DNA from: Salinivirga cyanobacteriivorans
GTDB lineage: Bacteria > Bacteroidota > Bacteroidia > Bacteroidales > Salinivirgaceae
Direction of reading: 5' to 3'
Assembly (NCBI RefSeq): GCF_001443605.1
Contig: NZ_CP013118.1
Coordinates: 814,225-878,224, forward strand
Length of the DNA: 64,000 nt
In this document: in pieces, positions 41,058-51,007 of the stretch
How the letters are laid out: each line of letters starts with the position of its first letter
Position numbering within the stretch: the first letter of the stretch is position 1
Notes under the pieces: generated by a model
Seen by the model: only the letters and a program-made list of their open reading frames with translations
What the model was told of the DNA's origin: nothing
Database searches by the model: none
Position numbers and translations under genes: made by a program

Positions 41058-42308
41058 TCAATTTTTTTCAGTGGATTGAATGATGTGAAACTCAACGCGG
41101 CGATTTTTGGCCCTGCCGGCTTCGGTACTATCAGGTGCGATGGGTTTTGTGCTTCCAAAACCATAGGTCTGCATGCGCGATCTTGCAACGCCCTGGTTAA
41201 CAAGAAAATTAGCGATAGACAAGGCTCGTTTTCTCGATAAATTAAAGTTATAAGTGTTTGTGCCAACAGAGTCCGTATGGCCGTTAATGTTCAACACCAC
41301 CCCCCTGGTATCTTTCATTATTTTGGCTAAATGCGTCAAAAAATTGTTGTATTCGCTACTAATATCGTGCTTATTAAATTCAAAGCCGATGTGCGAAGTC
41401 ACAACCAACGTATCTTGCTCATAACTTAAATTTATCTTATCCTGGAAAGACTCCTTCATTTTTTCAAGGTTCCATTCTACTTCATGTATACTCAATTTTT
41501 CGAATTCGGGAGCTTCAAATGAACCTTGTTCAAGGAAAACGCCCGAATCGTATAAATCATCACCCACATCGGCAATGGCAATTTTAAGTTCATATTTTAC
41601 ATATGGCTCTACCTTTGCCGCTGCTACCAGCTCAGTGGTGAACCCGTCAAAAGTAAATTCCTGGGCACGGTACGATTTCACAGGATCATCCTGCATTGCC
41701 TGATAATCGTAACCTGTAAAGTATGTGTTGGGTATATAAAATGCACTGTTTTTACGGTTATTGATATTATCTACGGTAACCGGGGTGCCATCTTTAAGCT
41801 GCGCCAGATTCTGGTATTCCATATCATCGCTTTTCCGTATAAAAAACGCAAAAACATCATTTACCCCTTTATTAACGTATTCGGGATACTCCTCTGAACC
41901 AAAAAAATAGCTGAACTGCACGGAATCGGCATATGGAATAAACTCAATGGTAAGCACAGCAGCATCATTGGTGCGGTTATTTACCAGTCTGCTCAAATCA
42001 CGATCTCCGGGGTAGCCCATAGGTGCACCTGAATTACCTGTGCGATTTGGCGCACTTACATTACGTGCATATCCGGTAGTAAGCAAAACTCCGCGCTTTA
42101 CATTGAACCCAGGAGTATTATTATTGAAATAAGCAATGGAATGTCGCGATCCGTAATAATTTACATTTAATATTTTTACCCCACTGTTTGGTTTTGTTAG
42201 TTTTTCGCGCACAAGCTCATCAGGCGTGAAATGGTACCTCACCCAAAGTTGAGCCGATGTATTCAGGGTAAAAAAAAGTAGTAAGGTTATTACTGCAAAT
42301 CTTATCAT
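41058..42308 (-). CDS. OmpA-family protein with choice-of-anchor L domain
   Basis: The 416-residue protein has a signal peptide (ending LNTSAQ), then a choice-of-anchor L domain (~25-240) with VKRGVLLTTGYARNV, LTIEFIPYADSVQFSYFFGSEEYPEY (interrupted by a turn) and VNDVFAFFIR. The C-terminal OmpA peptidoglycan-binding domain (~305-410) has VLNINGHTDSVGTNTYNFNLSRKRA and GFGSTKPIAPDSTEAGRAKNRRVE. The anchor-L domain is usually found in T9SS or surface proteins, so this protein probably links the cell wall to the outer membrane or surface. It overlaps the pseudouridine synthase gene by 4 bp. Confidence 0.85.
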   Translation of the reverse strand: MIRFAVITLLLFFTLNTSAQLWVRYHFTPDELVREKLTKPNSGVKILNVNYYGSRHSIAYFNNNTPGFNVKRGVLLTTGYARNVSAPNRTGNSGAPMGYPGDRDLSRLVNNRTNDAAVLTIEFIPYADSVQFSYFFGSEEYPEYVNKGVNDVFAFFIRKSDDMEYQNLAQLKDGTPVTVDNINNRKNSAFYIPNTYFTGYDYQAMQDDPVKSYRAQEFTFDGFTTELVAAAKVEPYVKYELKIAIADVGDDLYDSGVFLEQGSFEAPEFEKLSIHEVEWNLEKMKESFQDKINLSYEQDTLVVTSHIGFEFNKHDISSEYNNFLTHLAKIMKDTRGVVLNINGHTDSVGTNTYNFNLSRKRALSIANFLVNQGVARSRMQTYGFGSTKPIAPDSTEAGRAKNRRVEFHIIQSTEKN

Positions 42309-42988
42309 GCCAGTTGATCAAATTCTCGCCATAGATTATCATCCAACGGCAGCGGAGCTTCAATTATTATCTTTTCCTGTTTCACCGGGTGAACAAACTC
42401 CAACTTTTTCGCATGCAGATTTATTCCTCCCCCTTTATTTGAGCGTGGAAATCCGTATTTTAAATCGCCTCGAATTGGTGTTTTAATTTTAGCTAATTGA
42501 CAGCGTATTTGATGATGGCGCCCTGTACGCAAATTTACTTTGACAAGGTAATAGTTTGAGGAGCGGCCGGCTACTTCATAATCGAGCACAGCTAATTTAC
42601 TACCCTTTTTTTGTTTAAAACTCGCGAAAGACTTATTTTTTGATTCGTCTTTACGGAGATAATGCTTGAGTGTATCTTTTAACTTTTCAGGTTTATCTTT
42701 TACCAATGCCCAGTATTCGCGTTTAATATCGCGATTACGGAGCAATTCATTCATGCGGGCAAGAGCTTTTGAGGTGCGCGCAATGAGCACGACCCCACTT
42801 ACAGGCCTGTCAATACGGTGTACAAGCCCGGTAAACACATTACCGGGTTTATTATATTTCTTTTTCAGGTATTCTGCAACTTCATCAAGCAAAGATTTAT
42901 CTCCTGATTCGTCGCCCTGCACAAGCATACCCACTGGTTTATTAACTGCTATAAGGTGATTATCCTCATAAAGGATGTCTAGTTTCAT
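42305..42988 (-). CDS. RluA-family pseudouridine synthase without S4 domain
   Basis: The 227-residue protein has only the catalytic domain: HLIAVNKPVGMLVQGD at the start, the catalytic Asp in LVHRIDRPVSGVVLIART, and NLRTGRHHQIRCQL. The lack of an S4 domain and the length resemble the TruC/YqcB and RluA-small types that modify tRNA or rRNA; the target is unassigned. It lies 15 bp after panB and overlaps the OmpA gene, so panB, this gene and ompA probably share a transcript. Confidence 0.85.
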   Translation of the reverse strand: MKLDILYEDNHLIAVNKPVGMLVQGDESGDKSLLDEVAEYLKKKYNKPGNVFTGLVHRIDRPVSGVVLIARTSKALARMNELLRNRDIKREYWALVKDKPEKLKDTLKHYLRKDESKNKSFASFKQKKGSKLAVLDYEVAGRSSNYYLVKVNLRTGRHHQIRCQLAKIKTPIRGDLKYGFPRSNKGGGINLHAKKLEFVHPVKQEKIIIEAPLPLDDNLWREFDQLA

Positions 42989-43003
42989 AAAAAATTTTGC
43001 CTT

Positions 43004-43819
43004 TTAATATTGTTCTTTTTCATTCGGGAATCGTTGTTCTTTCACATCTTCCACATAGGCCTCTACTGATCCTGAAATTTCGGCAAACAGGTTATGGTAT
43101 CTGCGTAAAAAACGTGGAGAAAAGTCCTGTGTAATGCCAAGCATGTCGTGTAGCACAAGTACCTGTCCATCTACATCGGCGCCTGCGCCAATTCCAATCA
43201 TAGGAATTTTTGAATTATCAGTAACTTCTTTTGCCAATTTTGCGGGAATTTTTTCCAGTACAATTGAGAAGCAGCCTGTTTTTTCAAGTAATTTGGCATC
43301 TTCAACCAGCTTTTTAGCTTCAGCTTCTTCTTTTGCCCGCACCACGTAGGTTCCAAATTTGTGTATAGATTGCGGTGTAAGTCCAAGGTGCCCCATTACC
43401 GGAATACCTGCCGATAAAATGCGGTGCATAGACTCTATGATCTCTTCGCCACCTTCCATTTTAATGGCCTGCGCACCCGTTTCTTTCATTATACGTATGG
43501 CTGAACTTACAGCCTCTTTGCTGTTACCCTGATAGGCTCCAAAAGGCATATCAACCACAACCAGGGCTCTTTTAGCGGCTCTAACAACTGACTGGGCATG
43601 ATAAATCATTTGATCAAGGGTGATAGGCAGTGTGGATTTATGACCAGCCATTACGTTACTGGCAGAATCTCCTACCAAAATCACATCTATTCCTGCCTGG
43701 TCTACAATTCGCGCCATTGAATAATCATAGGCCGTTAGCATGGATATTTTTTCGCCACGCAACTTCATTTCATTTAATACGTGCGTGGTAACTATTCTGG
43801 GTTTTCCGTGAACTGACAT
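43004..43819 (-). CDS. panB: 3-methyl-2-oxobutanoate hydroxymethyltransferase
   Basis: The 271-residue protein is a typical PanB TIM barrel. It has [17 protein letters not shown], the metal-site Asp in [32 protein letters not shown] and [11 protein letters not shown]. It adds a hydroxymethyl group from 5,10-methylene-THF to 2-oxoisovalerate in pantothenate and coenzyme A synthesis. A strong promoter (43836-43866) precedes it. Confidence 0.96.
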   Translation of the reverse strand: MSVHGKPRIVTTHVLNEMKLRGEKISMLTAYDYSMARIVDQAGIDVILVGDSASNVMAGHKSTLPITLDQMIYHAQSVVRAAKRALVVVDMPFGAYQGNSKEAVSSAIRIMKETGAQAIKMEGGEEIIESMHRILSAGIPVMGHLGLTPQSIHKFGTYVVRAKEEAEAKKLVEDAKLLEKTGCFSIVLEKIPAKLAKEVTDNSKIPMIGIGAGADVDGQVLVLHDMLGITQDFSPRFLRRYHNLFAEISGSVEAYVEDVKEQRFPNEKEQY

Positions 43820-43835
43820 ATTGATTTATTTTTTA

Positions 43836-43866
43836 CAAAGATACAGGCTTTTGCCAGAAATAAACA
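43836..43866 (-). promoter_or_regulatory. Promoter of panB operon
   Basis: The minus strand has TATCTTTG (43843-43836), a match to TAnnTTTG, with a TTTG about 21 bp upstream at the -33 position. It lies 17 bp before the panB ATG. Confidence 0.65.
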
Positions 43867-43949
43867 AAGTATGGTCGTTTTTGAATTTATGAAACCTGTT
43901 TTTTTGAAATGATCAGTAAAAATCGAAAAGTATACAGTATATCAACAAA

Positions 43950-43981
43950 AATGGAGCTACCGGTAAACCAATAGCTCCATT
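43950..43981 (-). terminator. Intrinsic terminator after the M49-like peptidase gene
   Basis: The stem AATGGAGCTA/TAGCTCCATT (43950-43959 with 43972-43981) is followed by a T-rich run on the minus strand. Confidence 0.8.
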
Positions 43982-44000
43982 ATGATTTATAATTAAGTTT

Positions 44001-45650
44001 TTATAGTCCGAGTACCTTTGGCCCTTGATTAAAGCGAATATCCACAGGAATACCTGCTTCAGTTATTCTGTCTAAATCGTTTTGCAACATATCTCCGATA
44101 CCACCATTTTCTTCAATCAATATTTGAGCACCTTCGTAATCGCCTTCACCCTGCATTTCCAGAATTAAACCACCTAAATCGTTCATGGCTTTTTGCATTT
44201 TTTCAAAGTTTACACGGTATGTACCATTTTCTTCGCTGCGGGTAAATGCTTCTGCATCTTTGAAATAATTGAAACGCACCATATTGGCTACTCCATGTGC
44301 ACTGGTAACACCAAAACGGATAGAACGGAAAATACTGGCCATAAATGTCACATAATTATCCATCAGGTCTTTATCTTCAAATTCACCCATTTCGTTTAAT
44401 TTGGTTACAAGGAACAAACCAATAATATCAGCTTTCCCCTCTTCTATTGCACTGTAATTATCCTGTAAAGCTTCTCTTACTGTACCTTTATCGTTCACTG
44501 TATTGTTTATACCCAAACCGTGCGCTACTTCATGAAACATTGTATTTTCAAAAAATGCATCAAATTTAACGTGTTTGCGCTGATCCTCTGCAATCAGAAC
44601 TTCGCTGATAGGCACCAGGATCTTTTCAAATTTAGCCTGCATGGCATTGCGAAGCTGTAACTTACGACTACCTTTTTCGGCATGTACGCGTGGATCATTG
44701 GGCAGGTTAATGGCAATATTTTTACTGGCCGCATTACAATCGCCGGCATAATAAATTACATCATAAACATTCATATCGGCATGTGCACGTGCTTCTTCCT
44801 GCTTGTATTTCTCATCGCATGGCAATGACTTTTGTAATTCAGGTAAAAGTTTACCGTATTTATTAAGTTTTTTACTCCATTCCATGTCTTTGATAAGAAT
44901 TTGACCCGAATGAGCAGCACGATAACCCATAAACTGGTCTTCGTAACTTTCAATTGGGCCAACCACAAAGTCAATCATATTGTCCTGCATATCCATCCAG
45001 GCTAAATCGCTGGCCAGGTATTTATCGGTAAGAAGAGCATCGGCACGCAGATTAAGGTATTTTTTGAAGCCTTCACTCTCTGCGTAGGTTGCGGCTTCTT
45101 TAAGTAGTGATGCTGCCTTATCAACCTCTTCCGGATAATACTCATGGTAAGGGATATTGATTAGGTTACCCTCATCGTCGCGACGAACCATTGAGTACCA
45201 GCTATCTTTATTTTCGTTATCCCATTCTTCAAACTCTTCTTTTGTGATATCGGCCGGATAGTAATTGGCTCCTGCAGGCTTTTCGCCATAACCCTCAATA
45301 AAAGGATTATCTCCGTCTAAGCGATCCCACGGACCATAATTAATTTCCGCGTAAAGTCTGGTCCATTCGTCATCAATATTTTCCATCAGCGCTTCTTTAT
45401 CGCCAAAAGCATCCTGCCAAAAAAGCACTTCCATCACATCTGCAACATCAAATAAGATTTTCAGCATCTCTTTCTGGTTATCTGACAGATGGCTAATATC
45501 TGTTTTTAAATCAACAACGGCATATTGTTCAACTTTTTGCTGCATTTCAGATTTGCCTTGTTTGTCTGCATCGGCCTCTTTAGCGCTTTTATTGCAAGCT
45601 GCGAATAAAAAGGCTCCTGCAAGTGTAAATATGAATATCTTCCTGATCAT
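44001..45650 (-). CDS. Dipeptidyl peptidase III-like zinc metallopeptidase (M49-like), lipoprotein
   Basis: The 549-residue protein has a lipoprotein signal (LAGAFLFAAC, Cys ~19). The metal site reads FHEVAHGLGINNTV, an HEXXH motif, with the downstream third ligand in the EEGKADIIGL stretch. This fits the M49 dipeptidyl peptidase III superfamily (classical members have HEXXGH). It probably removes dipeptides from peptides in the periplasm. It is about 130 residues shorter than eukaryotic DPP III. It lies 19 bp downstream of the hypothetical gene at 45670. Confidence 0.82.
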   Translation of the reverse strand: MIRKIFIFTLAGAFLFAACNKSAKEADADKQGKSEMQQKVEQYAVVDLKTDISHLSDNQKEMLKILFDVADVMEVLFWQDAFGDKEALMENIDDEWTRLYAEINYGPWDRLDGDNPFIEGYGEKPAGANYYPADITKEEFEEWDNENKDSWYSMVRRDDEGNLINIPYHEYYPEEVDKAASLLKEAATYAESEGFKKYLNLRADALLTDKYLASDLAWMDMQDNMIDFVVGPIESYEDQFMGYRAAHSGQILIKDMEWSKKLNKYGKLLPELQKSLPCDEKYKQEEARAHADMNVYDVIYYAGDCNAASKNIAINLPNDPRVHAEKGSRKLQLRNAMQAKFEKILVPISEVLIAEDQRKHVKFDAFFENTMFHEVAHGLGINNTVNDKGTVREALQDNYSAIEEGKADIIGLFLVTKLNEMGEFEDKDLMDNYVTFMASIFRSIRFGVTSAHGVANMVRFNYFKDAEAFTRSEENGTYRVNFEKMQKAMNDLGGLILEMQGEGDYEGAQILIEENGGIGDMLQNDLDRITEAGIPVDIRFNQGPKVLGL

Positions 45651-45669
45651 AACTTAGGTATTTTATTGT

Positions 45670-46374
45670 TTATAAATAAGATAAATTTTCATCGTCTTCG
45701 TAAAATTTAAAGCCAAGCCTTTTGGCGGTTTTGACCTGATTATGGGTATTTTTGCGGTTAAGTTGTTCAACCGAAGCTACAGCCACTTTGTCATACGGAG
45801 GCACCAACAAATCGAAATCGAGAGAAAACAGTATGGCTGCCTGCAAAATATCGCGGATGTTTTTAGTGTCAATTGTTTCCTGTCCAAATTTATTGAACAA
45901 CACACCCAACTGACGCTTACCTTCTACAAAAAAGTAATTATCCTTATTGATAAACAGCCGCCCAATAAGGTATCCGAGATCTTCGGAACGGTTATACTTA
46001 AACGAATCAGCCAGGAAGTTATATATGTGAATCAACCCACAAAATGATGCTTTTTCATCTTGTTTTACTGCCGGGGTATTCCAAACGGGGTGTTTACGGT
46101 CAAACTCAAAAACATTGGTATGCATAGAGAAAACCAACATATCGCCGGCAATTTTAAACCCAAATTGAAATGGCCCCTGATCTTTAAACTCTACAGTAAT
46201 GCGCTCATCAATAGATTTTATTTGCTTTCTGAAGTTGCCAGCCAGGTAGCGGGCAACCTTTTTCATGAGTTTAAATGCTTCGAAGGTATTATTATAAATA
46301 TCAAGTTTCACCAGCGACTTATCTGCCAGTGTTTTAATAATTAAACTATTGGGATCGCGATCCATATGTATCAA
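45670..46374 (-). CDS. Conserved hypothetical protein
   Basis: The 234-residue cytoplasmic protein has no signal peptide. The central region, FQFGFKIAGDMLVFSMHTNVFEF, and the later stretch LGYLIGRLFINKDNYFFVEGKRQLGVLF are beta-rich. The end, YDKVAVASVEQLNRKNTHNQV, is helical. I do not recognise a family. The start is the ATG at 46374 or at 46365 (MDRDPN). It lies between proS and the M49-like gene, on the same strand. Confidence 0.72.
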   Translation of the reverse strand: MIHMDRDPNSLIIKTLADKSLVKLDIYNNTFEAFKLMKKVARYLAGNFRKQIKSIDERITVEFKDQGPFQFGFKIAGDMLVFSMHTNVFEFDRKHPVWNTPAVKQDEKASFCGLIHIYNFLADSFKYNRSEDLGYLIGRLFINKDNYFFVEGKRQLGVLFNKFGQETIDTKNIRDILQAAILFSLDFDLLVPPYDKVAVASVEQLNRKNTHNQVKTAKRLGFKFYEDDENLSYL

Positions 46375-46447
46375 TTAAAGTAAGAACAACCAATTAGTGA
46401 CCCATTCATTAGACAAATGTAAGAAAAAATTGATTTGGGAATAAATA

Positions 46448-46474
46448 AAGGGAGATCGAAAACCGACCTCCCTT
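46448..46474 (-). terminator. Intrinsic terminator after proS
   Basis: The stem AAGGGAG...TCG / CGA...CTCCCTT has one mismatched pair, with a T-rich stretch on the minus-strand side. Confidence 0.65.
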
Positions 46475-46499
46475 ACGATATTAAAATAATTGTCATTAA

Positions 46500-47975
46500 T
46501 TAATATGCTCTTGCAAAAAGCACACGCTGTTTAGATGGTTTTCCTGTAAAAATGCATTTTCCTTCTTCTTGCTTGCTATCAAATGGAATAACCCTGATGC
46601 TCGCTTTGGTTTCATTTTGTATGCGTTCTTCAGTTTCAGCTGTACCATCCCAGTGCGCCATAATAAATCCAGCTTTATTTTCCAGTGTATCGACAAATTC
46701 GTCCCAGGTATCTACATAATGAATGTTCTCATCCCTAAATTTCAGGGCTTTTTTGTAAATACCCTCCTGGATATCATCTAACAGGGCAGAAATTTTTTCA
46801 GGCAATCCTTCCACAGGCATTATTTCTTTTTTCATGGTATCGCGACGTGCAACCTCTATGGTACCGTTCTCAATATCGCGCATACCAAGTGCCAGCCTAA
46901 CGGGCACACCTTTCAATTCATATTCGGCAAATTTCCATCCGGGCTTTTGTGTATCGCGCTTGTCGAATTTAACAGAAATGCCTTTTTTCAGAAGTGCTTT
47001 TCTAATCTCTTCACCTTTTTGACAAACGGTGTCGTATTGGTCATCGTTCTTATAAATCGGAACAATTACAACCTGGTGTGGTGCCAGTTTTGGAGGTAAT
47101 ACCAATCCGTTGTCATCGCTGTGCCCCATAATTAAAGCACCCATAAGTCGGGTGGAAACACCCCAGGAAGTGGCCCACACATGATCGAGTTTACCTGTTT
47201 TATCGGTAAAGGTAACATCAAAAGCTTTAGCAAAATTTTGCCCTAAAAAATGTGAAGTACCGGCCTGTAAGGCTTTACCATCCTGCATAAGGGCTTCAAT
47301 AGCAAGGGTATCGAGTGCACCAGCAAATCGTTCCCCTTCTGATTTGTGCCCCTGAATTACAGGTAGTGCCATATAGTTTTGTGCAAAATCGGCATAAATA
47401 TCAATCATCTGGCGTGTTTCTTCTTCGGCTTCCTTACGCGTAGCATGGGCCGTATGCCCCTCCTGCCAGAGAAACTCTGCTGTGCGCAAAAACAGACGTG
47501 TACGCATCTCCCATCGTACTACATTGGCCCATTGATTTACAAGAATGGGTAAATCACGGTACGACTGAATCCAGTTTTTATAAGTATTCCAGATTATAGT
47601 TTCTGATGTGGGACGAACAATTAATTCCTCTTCGAGTTTAGCAGCCGGATCAACTTCTACTCCCTGACCATCTTCTTTGTTTTTTAACCTGTAATGGGTA
47701 ACTACAGCACACTCTTTCGCAAAACCTTCTACATGGTCAGCCTCTTTACTAAAAAATGATTTTGGTATGAAAAGCGGGAAATAGGCATTTTCGTGTCCTG
47801 TCTCTTTAAACATACGATCTAATTCTGCCTGCATTTTTTCCCAGATAGCATATCCATAGGGCTTAATTACCATGCACCCTCTAACGGCTGAATTTTCAGC
47901 CAGTCCGGCCTTAATTACCAGGTCATTGTACCACTGCGCATAGTTCTCTTTACGTGAGGTAAGTACTTTTGCCAT
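46500..47975 (-). CDS. proS: Prolyl-tRNA synthetase, type 3 (archaeal/eukaryotic-like)
   Basis: The 491-residue class II synthetase has motif 1-like region [19 protein letters not shown], motif 2 in [18 protein letters not shown] and the [24 protein letters not shown] anticodon-binding part (interrupted by turns). It lacks the editing domain insertion of the ~570-residue bacterial type, and its length fits ProS type 3. The ATG at 47975 ([15 protein letters not shown]) is preferred; an upstream ATG at 48035 adds a non-conserved hydrophobic extension. Confidence 0.95.
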   Translation of the reverse strand: MAKVLTSRKENYAQWYNDLVIKAGLAENSAVRGCMVIKPYGYAIWEKMQAELDRMFKETGHENAYFPLFIPKSFFSKEADHVEGFAKECAVVTHYRLKNKEDGQGVEVDPAAKLEEELIVRPTSETIIWNTYKNWIQSYRDLPILVNQWANVVRWEMRTRLFLRTAEFLWQEGHTAHATRKEAEEETRQMIDIYADFAQNYMALPVIQGHKSEGERFAGALDTLAIEALMQDGKALQAGTSHFLGQNFAKAFDVTFTDKTGKLDHVWATSWGVSTRLMGALIMGHSDDNGLVLPPKLAPHQVVIVPIYKNDDQYDTVCQKGEEIRKALLKKGISVKFDKRDTQKPGWKFAEYELKGVPVRLALGMRDIENGTIEVARRDTMKKEIMPVEGLPEKISALLDDIQEGIYKKALKFRDENIHYVDTWDEFVDTLENKAGFIMAHWDGTAETEERIQNETKASIRVIPFDSKQEEGKCIFTGKPSKQRVLFARAY

Positions 47976-48120
47976 GATTTTTGTATAATATTTGTTGTTT
48001 ATATTTAGTTTTAGTAATAAACCACAAATAAACACAATATTGACTTAATTTGAAACTTAACAAGCTTGAAGTTTGTATAAATAAATAAAAGGCTTAATTT
48101 TTGGAAACAGTCAATGAGAA

Positions 48121-48126
48121 AGGAGA
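48121..48126 (+). promoter_or_regulatory. Shine-Dalgarno site fixing the start at 48132
   Basis: AGGAGA lies 5 bp before the ATG at 48132, with the preceding AA extending the match. It shows that the ATG at 48114 is not the likely start. Confidence 0.6.
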
Positions 48127-48131
48127 CAACT

Positions 48132-49436
48132 ATGATACGTTTAGTTTTAATAAGTTTAATATTAATTTCGCTGGGAGCCTGCACTACGATGCAAAACACG
48201 GCCTACTCAGACGATTTGTACTACGTGCCTGCTGAAGAAAAGGTTAAAGTAACCAAAGCGCAAGAAAATGGCGAATCAACAGGTATCGTAGAGAATAAAA
48301 GTGACCTGAAACATGAAAATGCAGAATCATACGATGGTTTTGCTGATAGTTATCAGGAGCCGGTGAATCAGTATGACAATGATTATGTTGTTATGGATTA
48401 TTCATCTCGCCTGCAGAGATTTCACGATGTATATGTTTATGATCCGTACTACTTTCGTGACCCATGGTACGATTACCATTATTCCTATTTCGGAAGTCCT
48501 TATGTAGGAATCGGATATAATTACTGGAACAGTCGCTGGCGCCTGCACCTTGGCTGGAGCACAAGTTGGCACTACCCATATAATACTTACCCCTATTATG
48601 GTGGTTATTATGCAGGATGGTACTCACCGGGAAATTATTGGTGGGGATTTTATGATGGCTATTATGCCGGATCATATTACAATTATTATGGCCATTCTGG
48701 CAGCCCAATTACCGAGTATAAAGACAGGAGACGTGGATATAACCGTTATTCAGGTTATTCGGCATCCACACCCGGCAGCTCAGGAAAATCGCGCAAGAGT
48801 TTAGATGCCAGCCGTGCAGATACCAGGGAAGTTGTACACAAAAAAGTTCGACCGTCGGACAAAAAACTTGACCAGCCTGAAGCAACTGCAGGTAGTAGCT
48901 TATCACGCAGAGCAACCGGTTCTGCAGATGCGAATAACCGTGAAATAGATAACAGGAGAACTGTTCAAACTTCGAGACTGGCACGTGAGAAAGATGAAAT
49001 CAGACTTACCCGACCAGCCGGGGAGAGCAACAACATGACATTGGGCAACAGCAGAAACTCAAGTAATCTAAATATTGACAGAAACAGCTCACTGATCAGG
49101 AACAGTAGAACATTGCAGTTAAATGACAGGCAAAAACGCAACATACGTACGACTAACACGACACCGCACATAAGACGTTCAGGTGTCAACAGGTCAAATG
49201 TAAATTCTGGTCGTACCAGAACAATTCGTTCGGATAGCCATAATGCAACACACCAAAGTCGAAATTCGCGGGTGATAAGGCACAATAGCAACAACAGAAG
49301 CACCATTAACCGTTCACGCAACAATTCCAGCAGCCGGTCATCTGTGAGATCGAGCTCCTCAAGAAGCAGTAATGTGAGCAGGAGTAGTTCTTCGTCATCC
49401 AGAAGCTCATCATCAGGATCGCCACGAAGACGCTAA
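48132..49436 (+). CDS. Lipoprotein with Tyr/Gly/Trp-rich and Arg/Ser/Asn-rich low-complexity regions
   Basis: The ~434-residue protein has a lipoprotein signal (LVLISLILISLGAC). Residues ~90-190 are packed with Tyr, Trp and Gly (YPYYGGYYAGWYSPGNYWWG). The rest, to the C-terminus, is dominated by Arg, Ser and Asn (for example SRNNSSSRSSVRSSSSRSS). No catalytic domain is seen. The composition recalls adhesive or phase-separating proteins, which is only an inference. It is divergent from proS. Confidence 0.75.
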   Translation: MIRLVLISLILISLGACTTMQNTAYSDDLYYVPAEEKVKVTKAQENGESTGIVENKSDLKHENAESYDGFADSYQEPVNQYDNDYVVMDYSSRLQRFHDVYVYDPYYFRDPWYDYHYSYFGSPYVGIGYNYWNSRWRLHLGWSTSWHYPYNTYPYYGGYYAGWYSPGNYWWGFYDGYYAGSYYNYYGHSGSPITEYKDRRRGYNRYSGYSASTPGSSGKSRKSLDASRADTREVVHKKVRPSDKKLDQPEATAGSSLSRRATGSADANNREIDNRRTVQTSRLAREKDEIRLTRPAGESNNMTLGNSRNSSNLNIDRNSSLIRNSRTLQLNDRQKRNIRTTNTTPHIRRSGVNRSNVNSGRTRTIRSDSHNATHQSRNSRVIRHNSNNRSTINRSRNNSSSRSSVRSSSSRSSNVSRSSSSSSRSSSSGSPRRR

Positions 49437-49540
49437 TTAATTTATGCTTAAATCAAGTGCTTTTGTTGAACAAATATGTTTGATAAAAGCACAACATTTA
49501 CAGAAAAACGATAAGTTAACCCTTATATAAAGAAAAAGGA

Positions 49541-50950
49541 ATGAAAAGAATTGCAATAATAATCCTGGCCTTAATTGCACAGCAATCAATGGCCCAAATA
49601 GCCGACGATGCACTGATGCTATCGAGATACACCTATGATGGAACAGCACGTGTAACTGCTATGGGCGGAGCATTTACTGCCCTTGGTGGAGATCTCACTT
49701 CTGCAAGTCTCAATCCGGCAGGACTGGGACTATACAGAAGTAATGATTTTAGTTTTTCGATTTCGGGCAATATGAACCGAACCGATGGCACATATCTTGG
49801 CAACTCAAATAATACGCACCATTACAGGACCATTATGCCTAGTTTTGGGGTAGCCCTGAGCGCACCAAATATTTGGAATATGGATAACAACGAAGGTCCA
49901 AAATCTTATACTTTTGCCATCGGTTACAACCAAATTCACACTTTTAACCGTTCTTTCGGACTGGTTGGCAATAACAACAATACAAGCTTCCTCGACATGG
50001 TGCTCGATGATGTAAATTACTACGGAATATTCGCAGATACAGATGTTGTATATGAACTAAACAGCAATTACACGCACGACTACCTGGAACAAGGCTATGG
50101 TGCAACCCAGGAGGCCTATTTAACAGAAACTGGCGGTATAGGTGAGTATTACATTTCTGGTGGAGCGAATTTTAATGATAAAGTTTATGTGGGGGGTACA
50201 CTGGGGATTCAAAGCGTATATTACAGTCGTACGTTTAATTATACCGAAACGCCGACGAATGAAATTGCTTTAAATTATTTTGATTACCAGGAGAATATCA
50301 CCACAAGAGGTGTAGGATTGAATGCTAAAATAGGGTTCATCTATGTACCAGTATACTGGTCAAAAATTGGTATTTCGTTGCATACCCCTACCAGCTTTCA
50401 ACTAACAGACGACTGGAGTGAAGATTTATCAGCATCAATCGATTACAATGATGGGCCGGCTACAAATAGTTGGTCTGAAGAATACTACGTTCCGGAATAC
50501 GAAATTTTATCACCCATGAGATTGCAGGCAGGAGTATCTTTTTTGGTAATGCGCACTGCACTTGTATCACTTGACTATGAGTTTGTAGATTACTCAACAG
50601 CTCAAATAAGCTCTGAGGAAGCTACATTTAACGATGCAAATAATGATATCAGTAACTTTTATGAGCCAACACACTCTTTCCGACTGGGAATGGAATACAA
50701 ATGGAATATGATGGCCTTCAGAGCCGGAGGGTTTTATTATGATTCGCCACACCAAAGTGGATACCCAAACGTAAATAATAATCGCCTTGGATATACTGCA
50801 GGTATTGGCATCAGGTCAGGCTCATTCTATTTTGACATGGCTTACAGCCAAATGAACGAAGACTTTAAATACTCTCCTTACTATTACGAACAGGGAGAGG
50901 TTGAGAGCAAGTCTACACGTATATTGGGTACAATCGGATTCAGATTCTAG
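49541..50950 (+). CDS. OmpP1/FadL-family outer-membrane transport protein
   Basis: The 469-residue protein has a signal peptide (1-18, ending QSMAQ). The N-terminal region RVTAMGGAFTALGGDLTSASLNPAGLG is typical of the OMPP1/FadL/TodX family. About 14 beta strands follow, and the last ends with aromatic GTIGFRF, a BAM recognition signal. These barrels pass hydrophobic compounds across the outer membrane. Close relatives in Bacteroidota are sometimes labelled hemin receptors without proof. A bidirectional terminator follows. Confidence 0.85.
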   Translation: MKRIAIIILALIAQQSMAQIADDALMLSRYTYDGTARVTAMGGAFTALGGDLTSASLNPAGLGLYRSNDFSFSISGNMNRTDGTYLGNSNNTHHYRTIMPSFGVALSAPNIWNMDNNEGPKSYTFAIGYNQIHTFNRSFGLVGNNNNTSFLDMVLDDVNYYGIFADTDVVYELNSNYTHDYLEQGYGATQEAYLTETGGIGEYYISGGANFNDKVYVGGTLGIQSVYYSRTFNYTETPTNEIALNYFDYQENITTRGVGLNAKIGFIYVPVYWSKIGISLHTPTSFQLTDDWSEDLSASIDYNDGPATNSWSEEYYVPEYEILSPMRLQAGVSFLVMRTALVSLDYEFVDYSTAQISSEEATFNDANNDISNFYEPTHSFRLGMEYKWNMMAFRAGGFYYDSPHQSGYPNVNNNRLGYTAGIGIRSGSFYFDMAYSQMNEDFKYSPYYYEQGEVESKSTRILGTIGFRF

Positions 50951-50965
50951 AAAAAATATTAAGAC

Positions 50966-51007
50966 AAAAAAATAGCGGTTGAAGATCTAATCAACCGCTA
51001 TTTTTTT
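50966..51007. terminator. Bidirectional terminator
   Basis: The perfect 17-bp stem from AAAAAAATAGCGGTTGA (50966-50982) to TCAACCGCTATTTTTTT (50991-51007) serves the FadL-like gene (+) and the acyl-CoA ligase gene (-). Confidence 0.93.
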
